Both the position numbers and the translations under genes were made by a program. Under the pieces are notes generated by a model. That model was not told the DNA's origin. It was given only the letters and a program-made list of their open reading frames with translations, and searched no databases. A stretch of 64,000 nucleotides of DNA, from contig NZ_CP026095.1 of the NCBI RefSeq assembly GCF_004006295.1, positions 1,288,001 through 1,352,000 of the forward strand. The letters are read 5' to 3'. Of this stretch, positions 1 to 8,577 are shown piece by piece (position 1 is the stretch's first letter; each line of letters starts with the position of its first letter). Source of the stretch: Peribacillus asahii (lineage in GTDB: Bacteria; Bacillota; Bacilli; Bacillales; DSM-1321).

Positions 1-807
1 GGTGAAAAGATTGTGGGGATTGCAATCACGGAGCCAGCTGCAGGAACAGATGCTGGTGGAATTAAAACAACGGCCGTACATAAAGGAAATGTATATGTCC
101 TAAATGGAGAAAAGTCAGGAATTAGCGTAGCAACGTGTGGAGATGCGTTTATTATCTTCGCTAAAACAGACCCTGAGTTAGGCAACCGTGGGATTAGTGC
201 TTTTATTGTACCGGCTGATTTACCTGGAGTGGAATGCAAAGGGTATGAAGATATGGGGAATATTCCAGTTGGCAGGGGCTCGATTTACTTAAACGATGTA
301 GAGGTTCCAGAGGAATACTTAATTGGTCTTGAAAATAAAGGTTTTTCCCAAGTTATGAATGGATTTGATTTAAGTCGTTTGTTAATAGGACTACAGTGTG
401 TGGGGGCTGCTTCTCAAAGTATTGATGAGACGATTGAACATGTAAAAGCTAGACAGTCCTTTGGTAAGCCGCTTGCAACCTACCAAGGTATTCAGTTTCC
501 ACTTGTGACTCATTATACGCAATTAGAGCTTATTAAATGGCAGGCATATCGCGGACTTTGGCTTCGTGATCAAGGATTAAAGCATAGTAAAGAGTCCTCT
601 TCTGTTAAATGGCTAGGTCCGAAATATAGTGTAGAGGCTATTCATGAATGTTTATTATTTAACGGTCACTATGGTTATACGAAGGAAATGCCGCATGAGC
701 AGCGTTTGCGCGATGTAATTGGATTAGAGATTGGAGATGGAACAGCTCAAGCGAATATGATGGTTATCGCCAAAGATATTATTGGGAAAGAGTTCCGTTC
801 TTATTAA
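1..807 (+). CDS. Acyl-CoA dehydrogenase, 3' part (AliB/BadJ-like)
   Basis: The reading frame is open from base 1, so these are the last 268 residues of an FAD-dependent acyl-CoA dehydrogenase that starts before the window. Seen: the middle-domain signature ITEPAAGTDAGG and a C-terminal helical domain with RQSFGKPLATYQGIQF. Where most family members carry the catalytic Glu in a YEGT motif, this protein reads IGDGT, with Asp encoded at 736-738. The genes that follow match ring-hydrolase, CoA-ligase and dehydrogenase steps of cyclohexanecarboxylate breakdown, so I infer that the substrate is a cyclohexane(ene)carboxyl-CoA. A general short-chain acyl-CoA dehydrogenase remains possible. Confidence 0.88.
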   Translation, partial: GEKIVGIAITEPAAGTDAGGIKTTAVHKGNVYVLNGEKSGISVATCGDAFIIFAKTDPELGNRGISAFIVPADLPGVECKGYEDMGNIPVGRGSIYLNDVEVPEEYLIGLENKGFSQVMNGFDLSRLLIGLQCVGAASQSIDETIEHVKARQSFGKPLATYQGIQFPLVTHYTQLELIKWQAYRGLWLRDQGLKHSKESSSVKWLGPKYSVEAIHECLLFNGHYGYTKEMPHEQRLRDVIGLEIGDGTAQANMMVIAKDIIGKEFRSY

Positions 808-946
808 ACTAGAGAGCTGTATTGTATAAAAATATAGATTGCTATTTTATCGGTTACATTGCGAGAATTCAAAGCACGTTTACGATGATGGAAGTAATTA
901 AAGGACAAATGAGTCTAAAACTATTATAGCGATGGAGGTCAATAAT

Positions 947-1747
947 ATGGAATTAACAGATATCTTATATGAAAAAACGAATGGGATTGCCAAAATTACA
1001 ATTAACCGTCCGCAGGTTTATAATGCTTTTCGAGCAAGAACAATCCAGGAATTAATTTGGTCTTTCCGTGACGCATGGGATGATAACCGCGTTGGGGTTG
1101 TTATTTTAACAGGAGCAGGCGAAAAGGCATTCTGTGTCGGTGGAGATCAAAAAGAAAAAGGCGATGAAGGTGGATATGATTATTCCGGCGGTTTAGGAGG
1201 TGGTATCGGTCTAGAGGTGGAGAATTTGCATCAAACCATTCGAAATATTCCGAAACCAGTTATTGCAGCGGTAAATGGATTCGCGATTGGCGGAGGACAT
1301 GTGCTTCATGTCATTTGTGATTTAACGATTGCGGCGGAAACAGCAAAATTTGGTCAAAGCGGACCTAAGGTAGGAAGCTATGATGCCGGGTTTGGCTCAG
1401 CTTATTTAGCTAGAGTTGTTGGGGAAAAGAAAGCGCGAGAAATTTGGTATTTATGTGAACAATATTCTGCACAAGAAGCAAAAGAAATGGGTCTTGTGAA
1501 CAAAATTGTTCCTGCAGAGCAACTGCAGCAAGCAGCAGAAGAGTGGGCTGAAAAGATTCTTGAAAAGAGTCCAACAGCGCTGAAAATGCTTAAATATTCC
1601 TTTAATGCAGATAGCGCAAACATCCAAGGAATTTCGCAGTTATCAATGGGTAGCCTGGCTATGTTTTACAACACACCAGAATCGGAAGAAGGAAAGAATG
1701 CTTTTCTTGAAAAACGGCCAGTAGATTTCAAAAAATTTAGACAGTAA
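947..1747 (+). CDS. badI: 2-ketocyclohexanecarboxyl-CoA hydrolase-like (BadI), crotonase family
   Basis: A 266-residue crotonase-fold protein. The start is the ATG at 947, seven bases after GGAGGT, rather than the upstream ATG at 932 that overlaps this ribosome site. Seen: FCVGGDQ and IGGGHVLH (oxyanion-hole loops) and [17 protein letters not shown]. The family contains MenB (naphthoate synthase) and BadI, which opens the ring of 2-ketocyclohexanecarboxyl-CoA to pimelyl-CoA. The GGGHVLH loop is MenB-like, but the stretch around [14 protein letters not shown] and the neighbouring BadH- and ligase-like genes favour BadI. There are no menaquinone genes nearby. It probably forms an operon with the flanking genes; only 18 bases separate it from the ligase gene. 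Confidence 0.78.
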   Translation: MELTDILYEKTNGIAKITINRPQVYNAFRARTIQELIWSFRDAWDDNRVGVVILTGAGEKAFCVGGDQKEKGDEGGYDYSGGLGGGIGLEVENLHQTIRNIPKPVIAAVNGFAIGGGHVLHVICDLTIAAETAKFGQSGPKVGSYDAGFGSAYLARVVGEKKAREIWYLCEQYSAQEAKEMGLVNKIVPAEQLQQAAEEWAEKILEKSPTALKMLKYSFNADSANIQGISQLSMGSLAMFYNTPESEEGKNAFLEKRPVDFKKFRQ

Positions 1748-1765
1748 AAAGGGGGATGGAATTTA

Positions 1766-3403
1766 GTGAAACTAGATACGCTGTTGAATCAGGAATATGT
1801 GGAGAAGTACCAGTCTATTTGGCCGAATCGAACAATCTTAGATTACTTAAATGAGGCAATCGCAAATCATCCGGACAAGGTGGCAATTATTGATAAGAAG
1901 AGCCGCTATACGTATAGAGAAGTTGGAAAGCTAGTGGATCGAGTTGCCTTAGGTTTGCTGAAAATAGGTTTGGGAAAGGGAGATGTTATTTCGATTCAAT
2001 TGCCTAACTGGAATGAATTCGTCATCCTTCATTATGCGGCTACTCGAATAGGAGCTATTACAAACCCCCTTATTCCAATTTATCGTGATCGTGAAATTGG
2101 CTATATGGTAGGTATGGTTGAATCGAAAATGATAGTTGTTCCAGATAAATTCCGAGGCTTCGATTACCCAGCCATGATAGAAAGGCTTAGCCACCAATGG
2201 CCGGCAATGGAACATGTCTACGTGCAAGGAGAGAATATTCCAAGCGGAATGAAATCTTTAGCTACGCTGTTTGAAGAACCGTGGGAAGAGCGTATGGATG
2301 TAAAAGTGTTAGATGAAACCGAGCATAATCCGAATGATGTGACAGAAATTATTTTCACTTCCGGAACAACTGGAAATCCGAAAGGGGTTATGCACACACA
2401 CAATACACTTTGTGTTTCAACGAATTATTGGATTGAACGTTTACGTTTAACCTCTGATGATGTGATGCATATGGCTTCTACTTTTGCACATCAAACTGGA
2501 TTTGGCTATGGGGTACGACTACCGACTCATTATGCAGGAACGGCTGTTTATCAGGATGTTTGGAATCCAAACGAATTTTTAGAGTTGATAGAGAAAGAGG
2601 GAATTACATTCACTGCAGGTGCAACACCATTTCTTGAAGATACGATTCGATTAGAAAATATCGGGGAATATAATCTTAGCACATTGCGTGCATTTGTTGC
2701 GCTAGGGGCCCCGATTCCAAGGCAGCTAGTTAAAGAGGCAAATGAAAAGGTACCATGTGAAATTTTAGCTGGTTGGGGGCAGACGGAAAACGGTCTTGTG
2801 ACCTTGACGAAGCTTGATGATTCAGAGGAAAAACTAACGGGTACAGATGGTGTTCCTTTTTCAGGAATGGAAGTCAAAGTGGTGGATATGAATGGTGAAA
2901 TATGTCCGCCGCATCAAGAGGGAGCTTTACTATCGAGGGGGCCTGCGCAGTTCGTTGGCTATTTAAAACGGATGGATGACACACTTGCTGAGCATCAGGA
3001 TGGCTGGTTTATTACAGGGGATCGTGCTGTGATGGATGAAGATGGATATATTCGTATATCTGGTCGTAATAAAGATGTAATCATCCGAGGCGGTGAGAAT
3101 ATCCCTGTTGCCTATGTGGAAAATGTTCTTTATGAACATCCGGATATTTCTATCGTGCAAATTATTGCAATGCCTGATCGAAGACTTCAAGAGAAGGCTT
3201 GCGCATTCATTAGCATGAAGCAAGGCAAAACGCCATTAACTTTACAAACTATGCGTGAATTCCTTGAGCAAAAAGGGATAGCCAAGCAGTATTGGCCAGA
3301 ACATGTAGAAGTTATTGATGAATTTCCACGAACACCAAGCGGAAAAATTAAAAAATTCCGTCTAAGAGAAATGATTAGTGAACAGATTAGTGGCCAAGTG
3401 TAA
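1766..3403 (+). CDS. aliA: Acyl-CoA ligase, cyclohexanecarboxylate-CoA ligase-like
   Basis: A 545-residue adenylate-forming enzyme that activates a carboxylic acid to its CoA thioester via an acyl-AMP. It starts with GTG, about ten bases after a GGGGG ribosome site. Seen: the P-loop-like motif FTSGTTGNPKG (about residue 195), GWGQTENG (A5), GDRAVMDEDGY and the hinge SGRNKD (A7/A8), and the catalytic Lys527 in RTPSGKIKKF (A10), so all core motifs are intact. Length fits AliA and medium-chain ligases. The substrate, cyclohexanecarboxylate, is inferred from the badI/badH neighbourhood; motifs alone cannot separate it from other short or medium acyl-CoA ligases. Confidence 0.8.
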   Translation: MKLDTLLNQEYVEKYQSIWPNRTILDYLNEAIANHPDKVAIIDKKSRYTYREVGKLVDRVALGLLKIGLGKGDVISIQLPNWNEFVILHYAATRIGAITNPLIPIYRDREIGYMVGMVESKMIVVPDKFRGFDYPAMIERLSHQWPAMEHVYVQGENIPSGMKSLATLFEEPWEERMDVKVLDETEHNPNDVTEIIFTSGTTGNPKGVMHTHNTLCVSTNYWIERLRLTSDDVMHMASTFAHQTGFGYGVRLPTHYAGTAVYQDVWNPNEFLELIEKEGITFTAGATPFLEDTIRLENIGEYNLSTLRAFVALGAPIPRQLVKEANEKVPCEILAGWGQTENGLVTLTKLDDSEEKLTGTDGVPFSGMEVKVVDMNGEICPPHQEGALLSRGPAQFVGYLKRMDDTLAEHQDGWFITGDRAVMDEDGYIRISGRNKDVIIRGGENIPVAYVENVLYEHPDISIVQIIAMPDRRLQEKACAFISMKQGKTPLTLQTMREFLEQKGIAKQYWPEHVEVIDEFPRTPSGKIKKFRLREMISEQISGQV

Positions 3404-3442
3404 AAAGTAAATCGAAAAAATAGATTAAGTGGAGGGGAAGTT

Positions 3443-4189
3443 ATGAGTAAACGAGTTGCTTTTATAACAGGAGCAGGCAGAGGAATGGGAAGAGAGATTG
3501 CTAGAACGCTAGCTTCTAAATCTATGAATATTGTTGTTACAGATGTAAATTTAGAAAACGCACAAGAAACGGTTTCTATTTTAAAAGAAGAAGGGGCAGA
3601 AGCGGTTGCCGTGTATTGCGATGTAACGAAGCTAGAAAGTGTTCAGGAAGCGGTCGCAACAGCACTTACTCATTTTGAAAAGATTGATGTATTGGTCAAT
3701 AATGCAGGATGGGATAAAGTGGAACCGTTTTTAAAAAGTGAACCAAGTACATGGAAAGCAATTATTGACATTAATTTAATGGGGCAAATTCATACATGTA
3801 AGGAAATCTTGCCAGTCATGGTTGAAAACGGTTACGGAAAAGTCATTAATATTTCTTCAGATTCAGCGAGAGTTGGTTCAAGTGGAGAAGCCGTTTACTC
3901 GGCTGCAAAAGGTGGAATCGTGGCCTTTACGAAAACATTGGCTAGAGAAATGGCAAGACATAAACTAAATGTCAATTGTATTGCACCAGGACCAGCTGAC
4001 ACACCGCTATTTAGGGAAATTGGCGAAACGAATGAAAAGCTTGTAGCGTCTTTAGAAAAAGCTATTCCATTCAGACGTTTAGCTCAACCTAGTGATATTG
4101 CTAATGCTGTGGCGTTCTTGGCCTCTGATGAAGCAGAATATATTACGGGTCAAACACTTTCAGTGAGCGGCGGATTAACAATGGTGTAA
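3443..4189 (+). CDS. badH: 2-hydroxycyclohexanecarboxyl-CoA dehydrogenase-like SDR (BadH)
   Basis: A 248-residue classical short-chain dehydrogenase with NAD(P)-binding TGAGRGMG (residues 9-16), NNAGWD, and an intact active site: Ser139 (in ISSDSA), Tyr152 and Lys156 (in VYSAAKGG). The C-terminus ends SVSGGLTMV. The SSGEAVY and NNAGWD segments recall BadH of Rhodopseudomonas as I remember it. BadH oxidises 2-hydroxycyclohexanecarboxyl-CoA to the 2-keto form, the substrate of BadI. ATG at 3443 follows GGAGGGG. It is 39 bases after the ligase gene and is the last gene before a repeat-filled gap, so it may close the first transcription unit. Confidence 0.8.
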   Translation: MSKRVAFITGAGRGMGREIARTLASKSMNIVVTDVNLENAQETVSILKEEGAEAVAVYCDVTKLESVQEAVATALTHFEKIDVLVNNAGWDKVEPFLKSEPSTWKAIIDINLMGQIHTCKEILPVMVENGYGKVINISSDSARVGSSGEAVYSAAKGGIVAFTKTLAREMARHKLNVNCIAPGPADTPLFREIGETNEKLVASLEKAIPFRRLAQPSDIANAVAFLASDEAEYITGQTLSVSGGLTMV

Positions 4190-4200
4190 GAATTTCATAG

Positions 4201-4344
4201 GAATGAGGCTGAATTAAAAATAGGAGATTGGCATGATTTTCTGTAGATTTGGCAGGATTATAAGTCAAATTGGCATGATTTCTCATGAATTTAGCACGAT
4301 TATAAGCTAAATTCGCATGATTCTACTTTTAAGACAGCCTCGTT
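4201..4344. repeat. Five 21-bp tandem units inside inverted-repeat arms
   Basis: Between badH and the next SDR gene, five 11-mers (consensus TTNGCAYGATT) begin at 4228, 4249, 4270, 4291 and 4312, an exact 21-base period with degenerate spacers. The array is bracketed by GAATGAGGCTG (4201-4211) and CAGCCTCGTTC (4334-4344), which pair at 10 of 11 positions. The arms could form a terminator-like stem or mark the ends of a small interspersed element. No reading frame is conserved through it. Confidence 0.75.
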
Positions 4345-4368
4345 CTATTTTTAGAAGGAGGTTATTCG

Positions 4369-5121
4369 ATGAATAGTAGTTTACAAGGAAAAAATGTCTT
4401 AATTACCGGTGCTGCAAAAGGAATTGGTCGAGGAATTGCGTTAGCGGCTGCTAGTGAAGGGGCGAATATTGCGTTACATTACCGTGGATCTGAAGCAGAA
4501 GCTATGAAAACAGCGAAAGAAATCGAAGAACTTGGGGGAAAAGTAACTCTCGTACAAGGTGATCTTGCACGTTTAGAAGATATTAAGAGAATCAAAGAAA
4601 CGCTTGATGAGAAGTTTGGCCATGTGGATTGTATTGTTAACAACGCTGGCTGGGCGCAAGTAAAATCGTTCTTTCAATATGAGCCAGAAGAATGGAAACG
4701 TGAAGTAGATATTTGTTTTTATGGTGTATTGAATTTAGTACATACGTTTATGCCTGCGATGATGGAGAACAATCAGGGGAAGTTTATTAATATTGTCGGG
4801 GATTCTGCAAGAACAGGGGATCGAAATTTAATTGTTTCAGCAGCTGCTAGAGGGGGAGCAATCAGTTTTTTAAAGTCACTAGCAATCGAAGCAGGTCGAA
4901 ACAACGTGCAATGTAACACGGTTTCACTTGGACTCATTGACCAAGGTGAATTGAATTTTAATGAAGCAACACTCGCGAAGGTGGTCAAGCAGTATCCGCT
5001 CAAAAGACTTGGACAAGTCGATGATGTAACGGGAATTATTTTATTTTTATTATCGGAATCAGCGGATTGGATTACCGGCCAGGTCATATCGGTAAATGGC
5101 GGGCATAGTATGTTGGGGTAA
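4369..5121 (+). CDS. SDR-family protein with a degenerate active site
   Basis: A 250-residue Rossmann-fold protein related to the BadH-like gene upstream. It keeps the cofactor motif TGAAKGIG and NNAGWA, but aligning VSAAARGG with VYSAAKGG of its neighbour shows the catalytic Tyr replaced by Ser157 and Lys by Arg161. The catalytic Ser position is Gly144 (in NIVGDSA). It is therefore unlikely to be a normal alcohol or ketone dehydrogenase. It could be a non-redox paralogue, a partner subunit or a specialised hydratase or isomerase. ATG at 4369 follows AGAAGGAGG. It is the last gene of the ring-degradation cluster. Confidence 0.85.
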   Translation: MNSSLQGKNVLITGAAKGIGRGIALAAASEGANIALHYRGSEAEAMKTAKEIEELGGKVTLVQGDLARLEDIKRIKETLDEKFGHVDCIVNNAGWAQVKSFFQYEPEEWKREVDICFYGVLNLVHTFMPAMMENNQGKFINIVGDSARTGDRNLIVSAAARGGAISFLKSLAIEAGRNNVQCNTVSLGLIDQGELNFNEATLAKVVKQYPLKRLGQVDDVTGIILFLLSESADWITGQVISVNGGHSMLG

Positions 5122-5323
5122 TGAATGCATGAATAGGGGAAAAAGATGCGGCATACACTTTTTTTGTTTGGTAGGGATTGATAATCTGACTATACCAAAG
5201 AATGAAGTGTTTTTTTTGTGTTTACATAGAATTTATACTTCTTTACACATTTTAGTCGACCGTTTATGGTAATATTTAATATGGGATTATTTTATTAATT
5301 TTCCAATGATAGGGGATGTGTAT

Positions 5324-8300
5324 GTGGAATTCTTCACAAAGTGGGCGTTTAAGAATAAAGCTGCTGTTTCGTTAGTAACTGTTTTTATTCTATTAATTGG
5401 GATGTTCAGCTATTTCAAATTGCCTATGGAATTTTTACCTTCGGCTGATAATCCACAAGTGACGATTGTCACAATGGGTCAGGGGACGGATGCAAAAACA
5501 ATGGAAACGACCGTAACAGATCCGATTGAAAGGGCTGTTACAGGATTAAAAGGAAAGACCTCTGTCTATTCTGTGACGGGGGACGGCTTTTCAAAAGTTG
5601 ATTTATTCTTTGAAGCAGGATCGGATATGAAACAAGCAAAGCTGGATGTCCAAGAAGCTTTAGGGAATGTAGCTCTGCCTCAACAGATGTCAAAGCCTAC
5701 AGTTACCCAGCTTAATACATCGATGATTCCAATTTCATTTATCGCTGTAACATTTAAAGATGGATTAACAGCGGAAAACTTAGATTTTGTTCAGGAGGAG
5801 CTCGAGCCTTTATATAAAGATATTAAAGGAGTTTCCGATGTTCAAACATTTGGTGCTGCGGAGTCCGTTCTTTCCGTTAAAGTGAACAATAAACAATTAG
5901 CGAAAAAGAACGTATCGATTGAACAGATTATGGGAGTTCTGAACGGGCAAAATACGGCTCTAGCTGTTGGAGAAAACGTCATTGACGGGAAGACAAGTAA
6001 TATTAAAGTAATTGGAGATGTAACAAGCGTTGCCAAGCTAAAAGCACTAAGGGTCAAACCAAGGGTTACGCTCGGTCAAGTGGCGAAGGTTGAAGAAGTA
6101 AAAAACGACAATCTTATTAGTCGATTTAATGGAGAAGACAGCATTGATATGAGCATTGTTAAGGACAGTCAGTCAAATGCTGTAACCATTAGCCGTGAAG
6201 TAGAAAAGATCACAAAAGAAATTAATGACAAGTATCCTGATCAGCAATCGACGATTTATCTATCTACAGCTGATATGGTAGAAACGTCTGTTCAGACGAT
6301 GGTGAAAGAAGTATTGCTTGGTGCATTGTTTGCTACGATTGTGATTATGGTCTTTTTACGAAATGTACGCTCAACTTTTATTACAATCGTTTCGATTCCG
6401 CTGTCCCTTGGTTTAACCCTCTTCTTGTTATCCTTATCGGGTGTAACCTTAAATATTTTAACACTGGGCGGTGTCGCTGTAGCAATTGGTCGCTTAGTGG
6501 ATGATAGCATTGTTGTGATTGAGAATATTTTCCGAAAAATGCAACAGGAGAAGTTTTCGCTTCAATTAGTGATGGATGCTACGAAAGAAGTAGGTGTGGC
6601 GATTACAGCTTCCACTCTTACAACTGTCGCTGTTTTCTTGCCGGTTGCTTTATTGAATGGAGGGCTTCAAGAGTTCCTGCTGCCTTTTGCTTTAACGGTT
6701 ACGTATTCTTTACTTGCTTCGTTACTTGTCGCGTTAACGGTTGTTCCGCTTATGAGTGCAGGACTGCTAAGGAAAACGAAGCTTCCTAAACACCGACCGG
6801 CCAAGCGTTTTACAAAGGTTGTGACGTGGTCATTGAATCATAAATGGGTTGTCCTTCTGATTTCCTTCTTATTGTTTATCAGTTCTATTGCTACATACTT
6901 TGCGATGCCTAAAGGAGCTGTGGACAATTCGACAGCTGATTATGTGTCAGCGACGCTCGCTTATCCAAGTGATCAGCCATTTGATGAAGTAAAAGATAAA
7001 GCGATTGAACTCGAAGAAACGATTCAAGATATGAATGAAGTCGATGATGTGTTTATGCAATTAGGAGTCTCTGCTGAAGCCGCTCAATATGGTGCGGTGA
7101 CATCACCTACAGAAGCGACTTTTGGTATTTTAGTAAAAGATAAAGAGCAGATTGATACAATCTTAGAAAAAATCGAGCAGCAAAAAGAGCATTATCCTGA
7201 TGCGAAGCTTGAAGCGAGTGCCGCTTCCTTTATGATGGGAGCAGGACAAACGAATATTACGATTGATGTAATCGGGAATAATGTGGAAGAGCTCGAAGGA
7301 ACAGCTAATCAAATTAAAGATCAAATTCAAGATATTGAAGGTGTAGAAGAAGTTACAACGAATCAAGATGAAAAGAAAACCATCTACTCATTCAAGGTCA
7401 ATTCATCTAGAGGAAATACAGAGCAAATTGCTCAACAACTCGGTGTAATGCTGAATAGAACGCCTATCGGCCATATTACGCTAGAGGAACAGTTAACACC
7501 TGTGTACCTTGAACCAATCTTAAATCCGAAAACACCAGAGGATTTAAAGGATATTCCGGTTATGACAGCGTCTGGTTTAGTACCTGTATCAAAAGTTGCT
7601 TCATTAAAGAGTGAAGAAAGTACAACGAATCTGTTTCATAAAGACGGTGAAACATATCTTCAAGTAACAGCAACAGTTGATCCAGCTAAACTCTCTGATA
7701 TTGCAAGCAAAGTAAATCTTGAGATATTTGGAGATAAAGAGAATAAAGGTCTCGATATTCCGAAAGATGTAGAGGTGTATGTTGGGGGAGCAAGCGTACA
7801 GCAAGCCGATGATTTTACTGATTTGTTTGTTACGATGTTCATTTCGATTGGTATTGTTTTTCTGATTATGGTAATTACATTTAAGTCCATGAGAGCGCCG
7901 ATTGCGATTCTATTTTCATTGCCGTTCGCTGCGATTGGTGCCGTCTTAGGGCTGTTAATTAGCCGTATTCCGGTCGATATGACAGCACTTTTAGGGGCGC
8001 TTATGTTAATTGGTATTGTCGTGACAAATGCAATTGTCTTGTTAGACCGAGTGAAACAAAATGAACAACATATGATTATTCGTGATGCGATTGTTGAAGC
8101 GTCAGCAACAAGATTCCGTCCAATTGTGATGACAGCTGTAGCCACGATTTGTGCGATGCTACCTCTTTTATACAAAAAAGCGGAAACAGGAAGCTTAGTT
8201 TCCCAAAGCTTAGCCATCGTTGTTATTGGCGGTTTAGCTGTTTCTACATTGCTCACGCTCATTGTTATCCCATGTATATATGAATTGTTGTATTTTAAAA

Positions 8301-8359
8301 AGTCGAAAAAACAAAGAAGGAAAGCGAAAGTCTTTGCTGAAGAACGTGTTGATATGTAA
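5324..8359 (+). CDS. RND-family efflux transporter permease (AcrB/SwrC type)
   Basis: About 1011 residues if translation starts at GTG 5324, eight bases after AGGGG; an upstream in-frame ATG at 5306 has no ribosome site. Inner-membrane proton-driven exporter with 12 predicted helices and two large extracytoplasmic loops. Seen: an N-terminal helix followed by KLPMEFLPSADNPQV, the TM4 proton-relay motif VDDSIVVIEN, and TM10 GIVVTNAIVLLDR, where the Lys of AcrB is Thr. In Bacillus such pumps (SwrC/YerP) export surfactin and other amphiphiles. No adjacent membrane-fusion protein or regulator gene is present, which is usual for Gram-positive RND pumps. It ends at a strong terminator. Confidence 0.9.
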   Translation: MEFFTKWAFKNKAAVSLVTVFILLIGMFSYFKLPMEFLPSADNPQVTIVTMGQGTDAKTMETTVTDPIERAVTGLKGKTSVYSVTGDGFSKVDLFFEAGSDMKQAKLDVQEALGNVALPQQMSKPTVTQLNTSMIPISFIAVTFKDGLTAENLDFVQEELEPLYKDIKGVSDVQTFGAAESVLSVKVNNKQLAKKNVSIEQIMGVLNGQNTALAVGENVIDGKTSNIKVIGDVTSVAKLKALRVKPRVTLGQVAKVEEVKNDNLISRFNGEDSIDMSIVKDSQSNAVTISREVEKITKEINDKYPDQQSTIYLSTADMVETSVQTMVKEVLLGALFATIVIMVFLRNVRSTFITIVSIPLSLGLTLFLLSLSGVTLNILTLGGVAVAIGRLVDDSIVVIENIFRKMQQEKFSLQLVMDATKEVGVAITASTLTTVAVFLPVALLNGGLQEFLLPFALTVTYSLLASLLVALTVVPLMSAGLLRKTKLPKHRPAKRFTKVVTWSLNHKWVVLLISFLLFISSIATYFAMPKGAVDNSTADYVSATLAYPSDQPFDEVKDKAIELEETIQDMNEVDDVFMQLGVSAEAAQYGAVTSPTEATFGILVKDKEQIDTILEKIEQQKEHYPDAKLEASAASFMMGAGQTNITIDVIGNNVEELEGTANQIKDQIQDIEGVEEVTTNQDEKKTIYSFKVNSSRGNTEQIAQQLGVMLNRTPIGHITLEEQLTPVYLEPILNPKTPEDLKDIPVMTASGLVPVSKVASLKSEESTTNLFHKDGETYLQVTATVDPAKLSDIASKVNLEIFGDKENKGLDIPKDVEVYVGGASVQQADDFTDLFVTMFISIGIVFLIMVITFKSMRAPIAILFSLPFAAIGAVLGLLISRIPVDMTALLGALMLIGIVVTNAIVLLDRVKQNEQHMIIRDAIVEASATRFRPIVMTAVATICAMLPLLYKKAETGSLVSQSLAIVVIGGLAVSTLLTLIVIPCIYELLYFKKSKKQRRKAKVFAEERVDM

Positions 8360-8366
8360 AGCAGGT

Positions 8367-8408
8367 AAAAAAGTTTGTAGAGAAATTTGTCTCTACAAAC
8401 TTTTTTTA
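8367..8408 (+). terminator. Rho-independent terminator after the RND gene
   Basis: A long stem (AAAGTTTGTAGAGA pairing with TCTCTACAAACTTT) followed by a T run, starting eight bases after the RND stop codon. Confidence 0.85.
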
Positions 8409-8436
8409 TAGAATTATAAAGTGAAACTTCCATAAC

Positions 8437-8471
8437 TTGAGGTGGGGGTCTTACTGCCCGTTAAGTGTGGG
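8437..8471 (+). repeat. Left copy of a 35-bp inverted repeat flanking the LCP gene
   Basis: The 35-base segment contains CTTACTGCCCGTTAA. It recurs in reverse complement at 9664-9698 with 30 of 35 matches, so the pair brackets the LCP gene. A shorter relative (TTGAAGTGGGAGTCTTCT) occurs at 61354. The sequence recalls the right ends of IS200/IS605-group elements, but that is from memory; no transposase is present. Confidence 0.65.
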
Positions 8472-8509
8472 ACAAAATGTTAAGAGTTTCTAAAGTTTTT
8501 AAAGTTATA

Positions 8510-8538
8510 GTGACGAAATTTTCTTTTTATTCGATAAT
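8510..8538 (+). promoter_or_regulatory. Sigma-A-like promoter for the LCP gene
   Basis: GTGACG (-35) and GATAAT (-10) separated by 17 bases, 40 bases before the LCP start codon. Confidence 0.5.
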
Positions 8539-8577
8539 ATAGAGAAATAAAAGTTATACATAGAAGAAGGAGCGTAT

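Noticed and set aside
4201..4344. Could be a small CRISPR array
   Set aside because: Cores are only 11 bases and spacers are degenerate copies of each other, not unique; no cas genes.
7660..8433. Minus-strand frame of 257 codons inside the RND gene
   Set aside because: Shadow of a well-conserved plus-strand transporter; it starts in the terminator and has no start site or known motif.
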